Source: Elgaria multicarinata webbii (Eukaryota; Chordata; Lepidosauria; Squamata; Anguidae). From it: 64,000 bases of DNA. Positions 14,101 through 23,772 of this stretch are shown here, one piece after another. The DNA is taken from assembly GCF_023053635.1 (NCBI RefSeq), contig NC_086178.1, positions 45,716,726 to 45,780,725 on the forward strand. Reading direction: 5' to 3'. The stretch's first letter is position 1. Each line of letters starts with the position of its first letter. The notes under the pieces were generated by a model. That model searched no databases. It was not told the origin of the DNA and saw only the letters and a list, made by a program, of their open reading frames with translations. Both the position numbers and the translations under genes were made by a program.

Positions 14101-16545
14101 CAAGGCACAAGTTGCTGAGTGCAGAATTCTTGGAACAGCATTATGATAGGGTATGTTTTCATCATGATAACTCATAATAATTATCAGTCTTGTTTTTTCA
14201 TGAGAATGTTAATAAAAACCTTTTCTTATCACACTGCCTGTTAAATACTTGTGTTGGCATAAAATCTTTTATTCATTGTATCAGTGCATGTTTAATCCAG
14301 AACTGGATTTTTCAGTGTTTAAAAGCAAATTGTTGCAGTTGTACAATCCTAAAAATGCTGAGAATGAAATTGTGTATTAAATCAAAGGGAGCATTTCTTC
14401 TTTGTGTGTTCCCATTGCTGGTATGTCAGACTAATCACAAGGGCATGAGTGACAATTTTGCGCCACCTACTGGCCACATCTGGTAATAAAAACATAAAGC
14501 TGCTTGTATTCTCTAAGCTGTGATTGTCTAAAGAATTACCTGAAAGCATCCTTCAGCCCACTGTATAATGTTTAGGAATCCCTACTATGTCTTACAGAAA
14601 CTGTCACAACATTTTAAAAAGCAATGCAGTTGAAATGTTTTGATCCTTGTTCTCATTTCTGTGCTTCCACACCTGTGTTAATTGGAAAGCTTCTGCTTTT
14701 TCTTCCCTTTCTCCCTTCAGTTCTTCAGTGAATATGAGAAGTTGCTCCACTCAGAAAACTACGTGACAAAACGACAGTCACTTAAGGTAAAAAGATATGG
14801 GTTGTGTAAGCCTAATATTAGCACAGTTTCTGAAATGTTTGCTTTTCAGTGGGTGGTAGTAGTAGGAGTGAGCTAGCTATTCTGCTTTACTAATTGGTTA
14901 ACAAAAATGGAGAAAGGAAACCAGCATGTAATTAACTGTTAGTACAAGCACCATAACAGCAATCGTCCACAGATATCTACTAACATTGATATTGTATAAT
15001 CCTTGTGAAAAGCTTCTTATGTGTTGGATCAATACAGGAATCCTTCAAAGAGGTTTATATATATTTATATAATATAGACACCACACACACACCACTCACC
15101 CATTTTTTGGTGTGAACTCAATTCTTCTTGACGGGTTAGCTACAAACCGTATGAATCAACACTGCATGCACTGGCTGGGTTCACACAAAACACTAACCCA
15201 CCCACTTTGAGTTGCTGTTGAACCATGGAAGTCTTGTTGCCTGAACACAGTATGTTTTCCGTAGGGTGGGTTATTGTGTTGTCTGAATGCAGCACTTTTT
15301 CCTTAGCGTTGCTTGTTAATTATGTAGTGTGGCTTGTAAACCACTTTGAATAACCCAACAAGCCGTGGATTCCCAAGATGGCTTGTTTCAAGAAAAATAA
15401 ACCACACTGCATGGTTAACAAGCCACCTTGTGGAAAATGCACTGTGTTCAGACAATATTCTAACCCACTCTGCGGAAAACACACTACATTCAGACAACAT
15501 GGTGAGTTAGCTTGTTGTGTGAACACAGTCACTAAGTTCAGGATGTGGAAACTTTTATGCACACAAACTGACCAGGAAACAGGCCTGTGACCCACACCCA
15601 TCCCTACCCGCTGCACAAGCCCATGCTGTGCTCATTAATCCTGTGGCAGACTGGAGCAGCAGCATGCTGAGGCCCCGGTGTTGCGCAGATGGCCAGAGCA
15701 TGCTTCCTTCTAGTGCTGTTAGTATAGAGGCCTGATAAGGGCTTTGTGTTGCATCCCTCCCCTGCAGTGTTCCCTTTAGTGTAATCTGGAGAAGGGTTGC
15801 TTGCACATAATGCTGTTGTGCTGCTTGATCCGTAAGGCCTGGATCTCACCCAGATTCTTCCTGAAAATTGTCCAAATGCAGCAGTCTGTCTCAGCTATGC
15901 CAATTTAGATAACACAAGGGTTATGATAGTAAAAGAGCTTAACACCACAACTTCTGGATCTTGCAAAACAATCGTTTTGAACAAAGAACAAAGTTTTCAA
16001 TGCTATCCTTGCCTCTGTTAACTATTGCTGATCGTGTTTGTTGCTTTGTAGCCATTATGGGGGGAAAAAAACCTCTCTCCTTTCTTCCTTTTTTCTGTAG
16101 CTGCTTGGTGAATTGCTATTGGATAGGCATAACTTCACAATTATGACAAAATACATCAGTAAACCTGAAAATCTCAAACTAATGATGAACCTTTTACGAG
16201 ACAAGAGTCGCAACATTCAGTTTGAGGCCTTTCATGTCTTCAAGGTAAACCTTGCTTTTAAATAATATTTGGAATACTATTCATAGCTTCAATTAAATGT
16301 AAGGCAAGGATGCCCAGTCTTAAAGTGACCTAATGCTACATTACAATGGTACAATATAACTAAGTGGGAAGTATGGATAACTGGAAAGGGCGTTTCTGTT
16401 GTACAAACGAGGCTTTGTTTTAAAGTCAAATTACTTTTTACCATTTGGGTCTGTCTTTAATGAGACTGGCGTTTCATCTTTCCTAAGACACTCAATAAAA
16501 CTCTTGGATTTATCCGTTCATAAAGTAACCTGGAGCACTTAATGG

Positions 16546-16581
<36 letters not shown>

Positions 16582-17195
16582 TCATATCACAGATCCAGGT
16601 TTCTGCATGAATTATTTAATTGATTGCAATAATAAATTTGAATGCATGATATTAGTTGCTTAATAAAGCACAAAACTTTTCTAACAGTTCCAAGCAGGTT
16701 TGCTTGGTACTATAGTGATTACGAGTCATTTTGGAAACTGTATCTAGATCTTTGACAAACATTTCTTTCATTAGTATGTTAAATTACTGGAAGAAATAAT
16801 GCATTAAAAATGAAATGATTCTTGGCCTCATGCACTATAAAGATGCATGACAATATTTATGCATATATTACCTGTGGGTTTTTAGCACCTTGTAGGCTTG
16901 CATCCTTATAATCTTACATCAAGTGAAAATCTGTATTCTGCTGTTAATATTTTCTGATACACTAACGGAGCTTTTCATTTCCTGTGCTGATCTTCTTTCG
17001 TTCCAGGTGTTCGTAGCCAACCCTAACAAGACACAGCCTATATTAGATATTCTCCTAAAGAACCAGACCAAACTTATTGAGTTCCTCAGCAAGTTTCAGA
17101 ATGACAGGACCGAGGATGAGCAATTTAATGATGAGAAGACCTATTTAGTTAAACAGATCAGGGATTTGAAAAGACCAGCACAGCAAGAAGCTTAA
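4139..17195 (+). CDS. CAB39: CAB39 (MO25-alpha) scaffold protein, 3' seven coding exons
   Basis: Joined CDS 4139-4303, 8421-8539, 12212-12380, 14091-14150, 14721-14786, 16101-16244, 17007-17195. The join encodes 303 residues and ends in TAA. With the 38 residues upstream of the window this gives the family's 341. Every junction is GT-AG and keeps frame, and the protein matches human CAB39 as I recall it at essentially every position. Known role: a helical armadillo-like scaffold in the cytosol that binds the pseudokinase STRAD and locks LKB1 (STK11) in its active state, so it acts upstream of AMPK; it also activates STE20 kinases such as MST4, OSR1 and SPAK. It is CAB39 rather than the paralogue CAB39L: it has [29 protein letters not shown] and a C-terminus ending RPAQQEA. 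No breaks are seen. Promoter and first coding exon are outside. Confidence 0.97.
6521..6545. repeat. (TG)n microsatellite
   Basis: About 12 uninterrupted TG units inside the CAB39 intron, followed by TATG. Confidence 0.95.
8134..8187. repeat. (TAA)n microsatellite
   Basis: About 18 TAA units. It sits at the end of a minus-strand LINE-like tail, so it probably grew from that element's A-rich 3' end. Long poly-Asn, poly-Tyr and poly-Leu reading frames here are products of the triplet array only. Confidence 0.95.
8188..8250 (-). mobile_element. LINE (L2/CR1-like) 3' end fragment
   Basis: 'ttacccgcctctccctctgg' followed by 'atcaaggtggattacaac' is the reverse complement of the usual reptile LINE 3' end, with the (TAA)n array as its tail on the minus strand. 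Confidence 0.5.
8421..8539 (+). CDS. CAB39: CAB39 exon, residues 94-132 plus two bases of 133
   Basis: 119 bp, entering in phase 0 and leaving after two bases of a glycine codon (AAA GG, then donor GTATGT). It encodes [18 protein letters not shown], then [21 protein letters not shown]. The split glycine is completed by the first base of the exon at 12212, giving LLKGYESPE as in the human protein. Confidence 0.97.
8801..8909. mobile_element. Palindromic hAT-type MITE (degraded copy)
   Basis: Begins 'cagccttccccattctgatg', passes 'ccctccagag' and ends 'ctcgagggaaggc', so the two ends are inverted repeats. The same family recurs at 38517, 41226, 45340, 57797, 62105 and 63632, with the signature words 'ccctccagatgttt' and 'actacaactcccatcag'. 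Confidence 0.6.
8930..9260. mobile_element. MITE-like repeat block
   Basis: Carries repeated motifs 'aaccacagtt', 'ctgtggttaat' and 'aaaccataattt', in both orientations, of the kind found in the 'GGTTCAGACAACATGCTAAACCAT' style MITE family seen elsewhere here. Exact ends are uncertain. Confidence 0.4.
10430..10490 (-). mobile_element. L2-like LINE 3' tail
   Basis: (TTTA)n followed by 'ctctttacctcacccatctt', the reverse complement of a degraded LINE 3' end. Confidence 0.4.
10520..10615. mobile_element. Short MITE of the 'AATCCTAT' family
   Basis: 'cacacaatcctattcatgtc' and 'gggcttacttctgggtagc' match the family at 34726-34803 and 40785-40880, whose ends are inverted AATCCTATGCA-type repeats around 'agtcccattgaa / ttcaatgggact' words. 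Confidence 0.4.
11308..11365 (-). mobile_element. L2-like LINE 3' tail
   Basis: 'tttatttatttaaaacattt' followed by 'atatcccaccctatat', the minus-strand form of a LINE 3' end. Confidence 0.45.
12212..12380 (+). CDS. CAB39: CAB39 exon, residues 133-189
   Basis: 169 bp. The first base completes the split Gly133 codon; 56 full codons follow, ending AAG before GTAATG. It encodes [17 protein letters not shown], then [16 protein letters not shown] and [13 protein letters not shown]. The [15 protein letters not shown] wording distinguishes CAB39 from CAB39L (LFSNQFRDFFKYVEL as I recall). Confidence 0.97.
12381..14090 (+). other. CAB39: CAB39 intron (1.7 kb) with a large palindromic insert
   Basis: Unique AT-rich DNA on both sides of a 359-bp GC-rich palindrome at 12748-13106. 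The acceptor is TTGTTTTCAG at 14081-14090. No other exon is recognisable. Confidence 0.85.
12748..13106. mobile_element. 359-bp CpG-rich palindromic MITE (family not recognised)
   Basis: The left arm starts GGGGGAATCCGCAC and the right arm ends GTGCGGATTCCCCC. The arms run about 175 bp each around a short loop near 12927 (AGAAGAAG) and by eye differ at only about seven positions. The element is far richer in CpG than its surroundings, with few decayed sites, which argues for a recent insertion. I could not see a convincing target-site duplication (flanks TTCA and ACAG), so the superfamily is open. It has no transposase frame; reading frames on both strands are mirror images of the arms. Confidence 0.85.
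14091..14150 (+). CDS. CAB39: CAB39 exon, residues 190-209
   Basis: 60 bp, phase 0 on both sides, too short to stand out without the family match. It encodes [20 protein letters not shown] and is followed by donor GTATGT. Confidence 0.96.
14151..14720 (+). other. CAB39: CAB39 intron (570 bp)
   Basis: AT-rich, no repeat or exon recognised. Acceptor CTCCCTTCAG at 14711-14720. Confidence 0.85.
14721..14786 (+). CDS. CAB39: CAB39 exon, residues 210-231
   Basis: 66 bp, phase 0 on both sides. It encodes [19 protein letters not shown] then SLK, followed by GTAAAA. The [20 protein letters not shown] stretch, completed by the next exon, is one of the most conserved parts of MO25. Confidence 0.96.
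14787..16100 (+). other. CAB39: CAB39 intron (1.3 kb)
   Basis: Contains a palindromic MITE (15175-15528). The sequence on either side looks unique. Acceptor TTTTCTGTAG at 16091-16100. Confidence 0.85.
15175..15528. mobile_element. Palindromic MITE, hAT-like
   Basis: The left end CTGGGTTCACACAA and the right end TTGTGTGAACACAG are inverted repeats. Internal words 'taacccacc', 'gcttgttaa' and 'cattcagacaac' are repeated in both orientations. No clear 8-bp target duplication, so the superfamily call is an inference from the end sequence and style. Confidence 0.65.
16101..16244 (+). CDS. CAB39: CAB39 exon, residues 232-279
   Basis: 144 bp, phase 0 on both sides. It encodes [20 protein letters not shown], then [20 protein letters not shown] and FEAFHVFK, followed by GTAAAC. 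These are C-terminal armadillo-like helices that help form the concave face used to hold kinase or pseudokinase partners in the family. Confidence 0.97.
16245..17006 (+). other. CAB39: CAB39 intron (762 bp)
   Basis: AT-rich with a (GTT)n array at 16545-16581 and a pyrimidine-rich acceptor TTCTTTCGTTCCAG ending at 17006. No exon or transposon recognised. Confidence 0.85.
16545..16581. repeat. (GTT)n microsatellite
   Basis: About 12 uninterrupted GTT units in the last CAB39 intron. Confidence 0.95.
17007..17195 (+). CDS. CAB39: CAB39 last coding exon, residues 280-341 and stop
   Basis: 189 bp: 62 codons plus TAA. It encodes [20 protein letters not shown], then [20 protein letters not shown] and [22 protein letters not shown]. 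The C-terminus is full length compared with the human protein. The exon continues into the 3'UTR. Confidence 0.98.
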   Translation: MFVANPNKTQPILDILLKNQTKLIEFLSKFQNDRTEDEQFNDEKTYLVKQIRDLKRPAQQEA

Positions 17196-17739
17196 TCTCC
17201 TATAAACCCCTAAAATATTAAATCCAAATTCAGCATTTGCTGTTAGATATTCAGCATCAGGCACTCTTATCAATTCATGAGGAACATTACTGCTAATCTG
17301 CTGTTCAGTGAACAGTGTTTGTTTTTCTCTCTTTATTTTTTAGTCCGAGTTGACAAACCTAGCTGCTGCTTTCTTGCACAATGTGGACTTTCTTGGTATT
17401 TGTGTCTGAATTCAAGCACACTGCTTGTTTTTAGAAGTCCTGGGCGGGGTGGGGGAGGATTATTGGTTCATGAAAGCAAACATATAGAAGATAGTTTGGG
17501 ATAGGAGAGAAGGTATTAGAGTAGCTTAAGTGATGGGGTGCATGCTTGCAAATCTGATTCAATCCGTATGTTTGCACTTAACCTTTTATGAGATGCGAGC
17601 ACAATGTGATCTGTGCATACTTGGCACCATAGTATAAGATTGTATGCCTTGATTTAAAAAAATGTGCAGTGCTTTATTTGTAATCAAAGGGGAAATGTAT
17701 CTAAGATGTGAGCTTACTGGGATGAACAGTTGTCTTGCA

Positions 17740-17745
17740 AATAAA
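17740..17745 (+). terminator. CAB39: Possible proximal poly(A) signal of CAB39
   Basis: AATAAA about 545 bp after the stop codon. The downstream sequence is not strongly GU-rich, so use is uncertain. Confidence 0.4.
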
Positions 17746-19527
17746 AGTGATACTGAAACAAACATAGCAACTTCTAAAAGAGTGAAATCTCAGCATTCAT
17801 AAGGAAAATGTATATATGCCTTTCACTGCTTTAAAGTTTGTTTTTGAGAGAGTGATTTTCTGAGAATTGAGTTGTAGACTTGGAAATACGTTATAAGGTT
17901 TTTTTTGTTAATTTTACTTCAAAAGCGTTTCAGACAGTAGAGCTTAGCAGTGACATTTTGCATTTCATTTCAACAATGCTTGTTGGTTTCTTTTGTATAT
18001 AACTCCTAGGCTGCTCATTTCTTTAAAAAAAAATGATTTAATTTGTACAGCAGAGGAATGTTAATGTATTAGTCTGTAACTTTTACCTGATACTGAGTTT
18101 TGCAAATTGAAAGCTCATGTGTAATGAATACTTTGAATCACATGAAAATGCTGATTTCACATTTCTTAAATACTGCAGCATTAAAAGGAAGAGATCCCAC
18201 TTTTCTCATATTGACTGGTCTAATGGGGTGCCATCAGTTAGGGTAGACTAAAATATAGCACTAGATCCCACTAACCTGTATTCTTCAATGTTGGCCTTAT
18301 CCATTTATATTAGTGCTGTGTTCAGCCATTTGCAAATTACAAAGATTATACAAAATTAATACCAAATTGTTTTCCTTGTGGGTATATAGAGAATTTCTCT
18401 TCCTTTCATATAGTTAATACTCAGTATGATAGCTGTGATGGTAAATAATTTATAATTCCCCTTTACTTCAAAAACCATAATTTCATAACTGTCCTAGTGT
18501 CAATATTTTGTTCCTTAATGCTGCAAACTATCAGTATTTATTTTTTAAAAAGACTGATTTTGCACCACTTCTTTGTTACTGTGATCATAACAAAAACCAA
18601 TTGCTAAATATATCTAAACTATGTTATCAAAATGGTATCCATCTTAATAGTAGTTCTAAAATCACAACCAGCCAACTTTATGGATTAGGAGTATGAAAGT
18701 TTAAATTCTGCATGATTGAATCTGACTGAGAATGCTATACAATTATTTATTGCTTTCTAGCTTCTTTCTGATTAAATTATTTCACAAATGATTAAACTAA
18801 TATCCTGATTGACATTTTAGCTAATTTTAAAGCCTTCATAAAGGAAGTAGGAAGACAGTGCCAGCAAATAGGATTCTGGTAATGTTGAATAACTCAACAT
18901 TGTCATGCTTCCTTTAGAAGTCATAACCTGTACTTTGCAAAGTGATTCGTAATGTCTACTGAAAGAAGAAAAAGTAATCATAAGCCTCTATTAAATCATT
19001 TATGCAGACAGGCAAAACTGGCTATGAGGTGATATTACCATTCAGTACCTTTTTCTATTTTGGTTTATTGTAGTTAAGAGGAGGAAAATATTACTTCGCA
19101 AGTTATTCTCCATTATGCATAAGGCTTCCACTTTAGAGGGGAAATGTAGAAATACTAAAAGTTATGTATGTGTATATATAAAGAAGTTAAAAGATGGGAT
19201 TTGGTTATAGGTTTTGCTTCTCTACTATTCGGCATGGGAGAAAGTGGCTCTAACTTTTTTAAAACATTAATCCTTGGAGTGTTGGCATTCAAAAAAGTTG
19301 TATTTAAGACCATTTGATGTGCTATTCATATTAAAAACTATTGTACTGGAAGTGGTTTCTTATCTGCGTGAAGGGTTAAAGATATTACTAAAATTTATTT
19401 CATGTGAGGTCTTTCTGTTTGTTTTTAAAAGATGTATACAATTGTAATTCTTCACAAAAGCATTTCATACCTTCAGATGAATGCAATTCTTATTAGAAGA
19501 TCTGGCTGGCCCCATAACTTAAATTGA

Positions 19528-19533
19528 AATAAA
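19528..19533 (+). terminator. CAB39: Distal poly(A) signal of CAB39
   Basis: AATAAA in 'gaaataaaattttgaag', with GU-rich TTGTGTGTT 18-26 bp downstream. This is the best placed signal for the main 3' end. Confidence 0.7.
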
Positions 19534-19555
19534 ATTTTGAAGAAACACAATTGTG

Positions 19556-21100
19556 TGTTCTATAAATATGTATTGACAAAAAGGTTCACCAGAATCCGAA
19601 TATTTCTCTTAAGAGGTATACATTCTGAACTTCTTGTGAACCATAAAACATTGACACACTACATATAAAAGTTAATGCCAAAAAAAAAAACACCTAACCA
19701 ACCACAAGGTAAACTTTTCAGTCTTCGTATTTGTGTGTTATGTTGAATGTTGATTCTGCTAATAAAAATTAGAAGAGGAAAATGCTCAGAAGTGGAAAAG
19801 ACTAACATCTTTGGATAGATCTAAATTACAAACTTGCTTTGCCTTTATACTGTCATGAGTTCCTCTGGAGTATCCTAGCAACTACATTTGGGTGTGGATG
19901 CTAAGAATTGTAAGGCATCTGAGCCCCACTTGAACCTCCCTAGAAAAAGTGAATTACTGCAAAAGAGCCAGAGCATTATAAATCCTCTCTGTTACATCCC
20001 ATGCTCCCTTGAGTTACATCAATGACTACAAGTGATCTAGGACAGCTTACACACACATGGCTTGGTTTTCTCCATGGGTACCCTCTAGCAATCAAGAGAT
20101 GCAGCTTTTTTAAACACTAAGTTTACAACTAATAAAAAGCAGTGTTTTGCCAAAGATCACTTTTTTCTGTCATCTTATGCAAAAGTGTGTTAAAATTTAG
20201 CTATTTCTCTTCCTTATTCATTATTATGCACTTACATTGTGCCTTTCCAGGCCCAATTCTCATGTTAGAATATAAAGTTCTATACATCTTTACATAGCAT
20301 CATATTTCTAGAAATAAAATGCATCATTTTTTGCAAGATTCTTGATGTTGTTTTGTATCTTCTTTTGTCACTGCTTCCAGCAGAATCAAAAGAAAATGCA
20401 TAATAATTACAAATTGCCAGAATAGCTGGATATCGTTCGCACAACTGCAAATCTAGATATATCATGTTTTCTTTACAAAGATATGAATTACGTTTCAATC
20501 TTTTAAAACTATAAACCAAGTTGAGCTCTTCCAGGAAGGAATGTTACAATTGCTTGAAATGTGTTTAAAATTAGTATATTCACCCAGAGCTACCTAGTTA
20601 TTTGATAGATTAAAACAATAAATATATTAAACAATATAAGAAGAAATTAAAAATATATTCCCCTCTGTTGCATACCTAGGGCCCTTTGCTAGGTAAGTCA
20701 AGTTAAATAGATACTAATTTGCCACTGGAACTTTATTTCCCCTAAAATACCTTAGCGTATCGCTATTTACCATCACCTACAGAATTACTTTAGCATTCTA
20801 CTGCTCCGTTATGGGAGGAAGGAGTCTCACATGGTGGGGTACTGTGATACCATTCCTCCAGTTGCCAGGCTGTGTCCATCCAACTCCCCTGGGGTCAACA
20901 TACTCCTGTGCAGTACCTTGGCTGAGAAGGCCATGGCAATAACATGGAGTGAGACACAATGATTCAGTATTTAGATCAGAGCATACCATATTACTGTAAA
21001 GCAGGGATAGAAAAAGTGGTCTGCTGGCATCCCTAGCCCTTGCGCATACTCCCCTTATCCAGAAAAAGGAACAGTCTAGGAGCGGACTCTATGGCCATAG
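19556..21100. other. Intergenic DNA, no gene seen
   Basis: AT-rich DNA just after CAB39. I see no coding exon, RNA gene or recognisable transposon. Confidence 0.6.
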
Positions 21101-21270
21101 AGACGGAGCTGTAGCTCTTGTAGAACTCGTATTTTGCACTCAGAAGGTCCCAGATTCAATCCTCGGTTTCTCCAGGTAGGCCTAGGAAAAGATCCTGCCT
21201 GAAACCCCAGAAAGCCACTGCCAGTCAGTGTCAATACTGAACTAGATGGACCAATGGTCTGACTCAGTTT
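21101..21270 (+). mobile_element. tRNA-derived SINE
   Basis: The head resembles a tRNA gene: 'ggagctgtagctcttg' (A-box region) and 'agattcaatcc' (B box, near 21152). The body follows with 'ccagaaagccactgccagtc' and 'ctagatggaccaatggtctg'. Related copies lie at 35750, 39697, 56041, 61834 and 63500. It is a squamate-type SINE rather than a tRNA gene, because the acceptor-stem pairing is missing and a SINE body follows. Confidence 0.75.
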
Positions 21271-22615
21271 CTGGGTTTGCACGAGCACAGGGAGAAATGT
21301 AGTATGGGTTGTTTCTCCTGCTCCTGAGCATGCTGATTGCGCACCCAACATTTCCTTAATTAACTACTCTGCATCATGTGTTGCCATGTATGTAGATTGA
21401 ATCCAGCGTGTACCTATAAGCCATGAGTTGTGGGATGGGTTAGAAACACACACACACACACCCATATGATGTGTACCAGGTTCAGATGGCATGACTGCCT
21501 GCGATGCAGCAGGGATAATTAAGCAAAGGGTGGGCATGTGTGGGGGGTGGGGGGAACAACTCATAATGTGTGGTTTCTCCGCTGATCTTGGGAACCTGGC
21601 CATGTTCCTAAGCCTCATTCTTAGAGCATCCCACTAAGCACTACTCAAAGGGTGCTTCCTAAGATGTTTTAGGAACAGGGCCTCTATGCCAGGACCTATA
21701 GAAGCTGTTTCAAGTGTTTGGTTTCCTCTCCCTACCCCAAAACTCCAGGGAACAGTGTGTGAGATTTCAGGATCCTTCAGTGACAAGAGTAGATCAGAGG
21801 AGAGAGAAGAGCTAGGAGGCAGGATTGCTGGTTGGTTTGAGGTTTCAGGGGTGTTGGGTGTTGGTTTTATCTGATCAAAGCAGGTGTCCAGACTCCAAAA
21901 CACTCTTGCCCAGGAGTTGAATGTGCAACTGAGTGGTGTGCGCATGTATATGCTTGTGTGTCCCCTACCACACCAACTGCACCCAATGAGGCCTAAGGCT
22001 GTGACCCTTTCCTGTATATAATGCAGGTCATTAATCAGAACACAGAGAACATAACACTACAAAACCAGAAAAGATTTCTGTTAAGAATCAAGTTCAGGGG
22101 TGCATACCCATTGTTATGTAGCCAAAGTAAAGTACAGCGAGGACAGAAGGCATGGAACAAGTGAGGGGTCTGCATAGAGTACAAAACATCTTTAAAAAAC
22201 CCTCTCCAGAACAGCCAAATGAGGACTGAATATGCTCCCTAGCCATGGAATATTGATACTTGGAAAGGATAAATAGAAAAACTGAAGAGGGGGCGGGGGT
22301 GCTGAGTTTCCAGGAGAAGGACATGGTTAATTGGGAGCATTCCCCACACTAATGCTTTGTTTCAGGTCCCATTTGTTTCTAACTTCTTAAGACTTCCAAA
22401 CTTGCCCTAGCTGGTTTAATAGGCAGCCCCCTTTTTTCTTTCCAAAGGTCTGTTCTAAGAAGCAATAATTGAGTCAGAAATCAAATACCTTGCACAATAA
22501 ATGGATCTCAGAGAGCATAGCTAGTGTACTAGCTGAAGATAATCTCTACAAGATGTGGTACATTTACTGATCAATGTCTGTCAAACTGATAATAGCAGTA
22601 GCTTGATCTATTTCT
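21271..22615. other. Intergenic DNA, no gene seen
   Basis: Contains a short (AC)n run near 21450 and a G-rich tract near 21540. I see no supported coding sequence and no transposon that I recognise. Confidence 0.55.
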
Positions 22616-22672
22616 GTGAACCACCCAGAGAGCTTTGGCTATTGGGCGGTATAAAAATGTAATAAATAAATA
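22616..22672 (+). mobile_element. LINE/SINE 3' end ('CCGCCCAGAGAGCTTYGGCT' family)
   Basis: 'gaaccacccagagagctttg' followed by 'gctattgggcggtataaaaa' and an (ATAA)n tail. The same 3' terminus ends the elements at 39420-39610, 39985-40175 and 47600-47742. Confidence 0.7.
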
Positions 22673-23059
22673 CTTCAAGACATGGGCAAGGGGTGAACTG
22701 AGTTAGTTGCTCCCTCGAGATGATTGGTGTCTGGGTGTAACAAGATCTTTTACTTTATTTCAGATTTCTACTGTTTAACCCATTGCAGCCCAACTTTCCA
22801 AAAATATCATTGAGCTCTATTAATAATATGCCTGCCAAATATCGTCACAAAAAGTGGTCTTGAAGAGATGAATTCAAAGAAGCTGCTTCTCGTGATGGCC
22901 AGACTCCCAAAATTGTAACAAAGTTATCATTGGATGATTAGTGATATCTTGATCCTTTAAGAGCAGCAGTCTAAGAAGAAGAAGCTACTGGTGTCTGTAG
23001 GACAGCAGAGCATGGAAGAGGGAAAAAAGGCTATTTATAGTAATAAATGTATAGATGCT

Positions 23060-23125
23060 GAGTCAAAAGTGACCTCAAAGCTCATCTAGTCTACCCCCCT
23101 AACTGGTGCAAAAAATCCACTTGCC
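23060..23125 (-). mobile_element. CR1-like LINE fragment
   Basis: 'gacctcaaagctcatctagt' followed by 'ctaccccc' is the reverse complement of the usual CR1 3' region (GGGGTTGGACTAGATGA-like). Confidence 0.55.
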
Positions 23126-23314
23126 CATTTGTTCAAATGGAACCTCTACTCCTTAGACTACTTTCTTGGAAAACCTACTCCTCAACATTGGTGGAAGAGG
23201 GATGTTCATTGGGAGTGTCCTTATTTCGTTGCTCTTTATCCTTTTTCTTTTCCGTTGCTCTTTATCCTGCACTTCCCCCAAGAGCTCAGGACAGTATATG
23301 TGATTCTCTCTCCC

Positions 23315-23772
23315 CTACCCCAATTTCATCTTCACAACAGCCCTGTGAAGTAAGTTAACCTGTGTTACTTTGAACCTCCCTGCCTCAGGAGGTTAATTTT
23401 GTGTCTCCTTGTTGATCTTCTGCTGCAGTGTTAAGAGAGTCCTCTTAAAAGCCGGTCTCTACTGCCTTGCCTTGCCTGGCCATTACTAGTATGTAACCTT
23501 TCTGTGTGGCTTGTATTTCTGCTGCTACTTTCATTTACACACACTCCCACCTCCCACACCACTGCCAATATATTGGGTTTTACCTTGTTTTATGATACTT
23601 GAGGTTAGCTGCCTTGAACTTTCGCTACAGGGAAAGCCAGCATTTAAGTAGTAAAATGAAGAAATAACTGCCCCAGGGTCACCCCAGTGAGCATTGTGGC
23701 TGAGACAGGATTTGAACCTGAATCTCTGTGATCCTAGTCTGATACTAAGCATTAAACCACACTGCCATTCAA
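23315..23772 (-). mobile_element. CORE-SINE (MIR-like) relic split by a later insertion
   Basis: The first part, at 23325-23358 (cttcacaacagccctgtgaa), and the second part, at 23665-23772 (cagggtcaccccagtgagc, ggatttgaacctgaatctct, taaaccacactgcc), are consecutive pieces of a minus-strand CORE-SINE. The 27700-27871 copy shows the uninterrupted order. The gap is filled by a plus-strand retroposon ending near 23665. Confidence 0.65.
23370..23664 (+). mobile_element. LINE/SINE 3' end inserted in the CORE-SINE
   Basis: It ends with 'gaggttagctgccttgaact' and 'gggaaagccagcatttaagt', a degraded version of the reptile LINE 3' terminus, then an A-rich tail. It interrupts the minus-strand CORE-SINE, so it is the younger insertion. 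Confidence 0.5.

Larger units (their letters stand above)
17196..19555 (+). other. CAB39: CAB39 3' untranslated region
   Basis: About 2.36 kb between the TAA and a canonical AATAAA (19528) followed by a GU-rich stretch (TTGTGTGTT at 19551). The length fits the long CAB39 3'UTR of other vertebrates. It is AT-rich and free of recognisable transposon insertions, unlike the DNA after it, which supports it being transcribed and constrained. A proximal AATAAA at 17740 could give a short form. Confidence 0.8.

Noticed and set aside
4139-17195. Assignment to the paralogue CAB39L
   Set aside because: Diagnostic residues ([39 protein letters not shown]) are those of CAB39, and the ITM2C neighbour matches the CAB39 locus.
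21101-21175. Possible tRNA gene
   Set aside because: A- and B-box-like words are present, but the cloverleaf cannot be completed and a SINE body follows. It is one of several dispersed copies.
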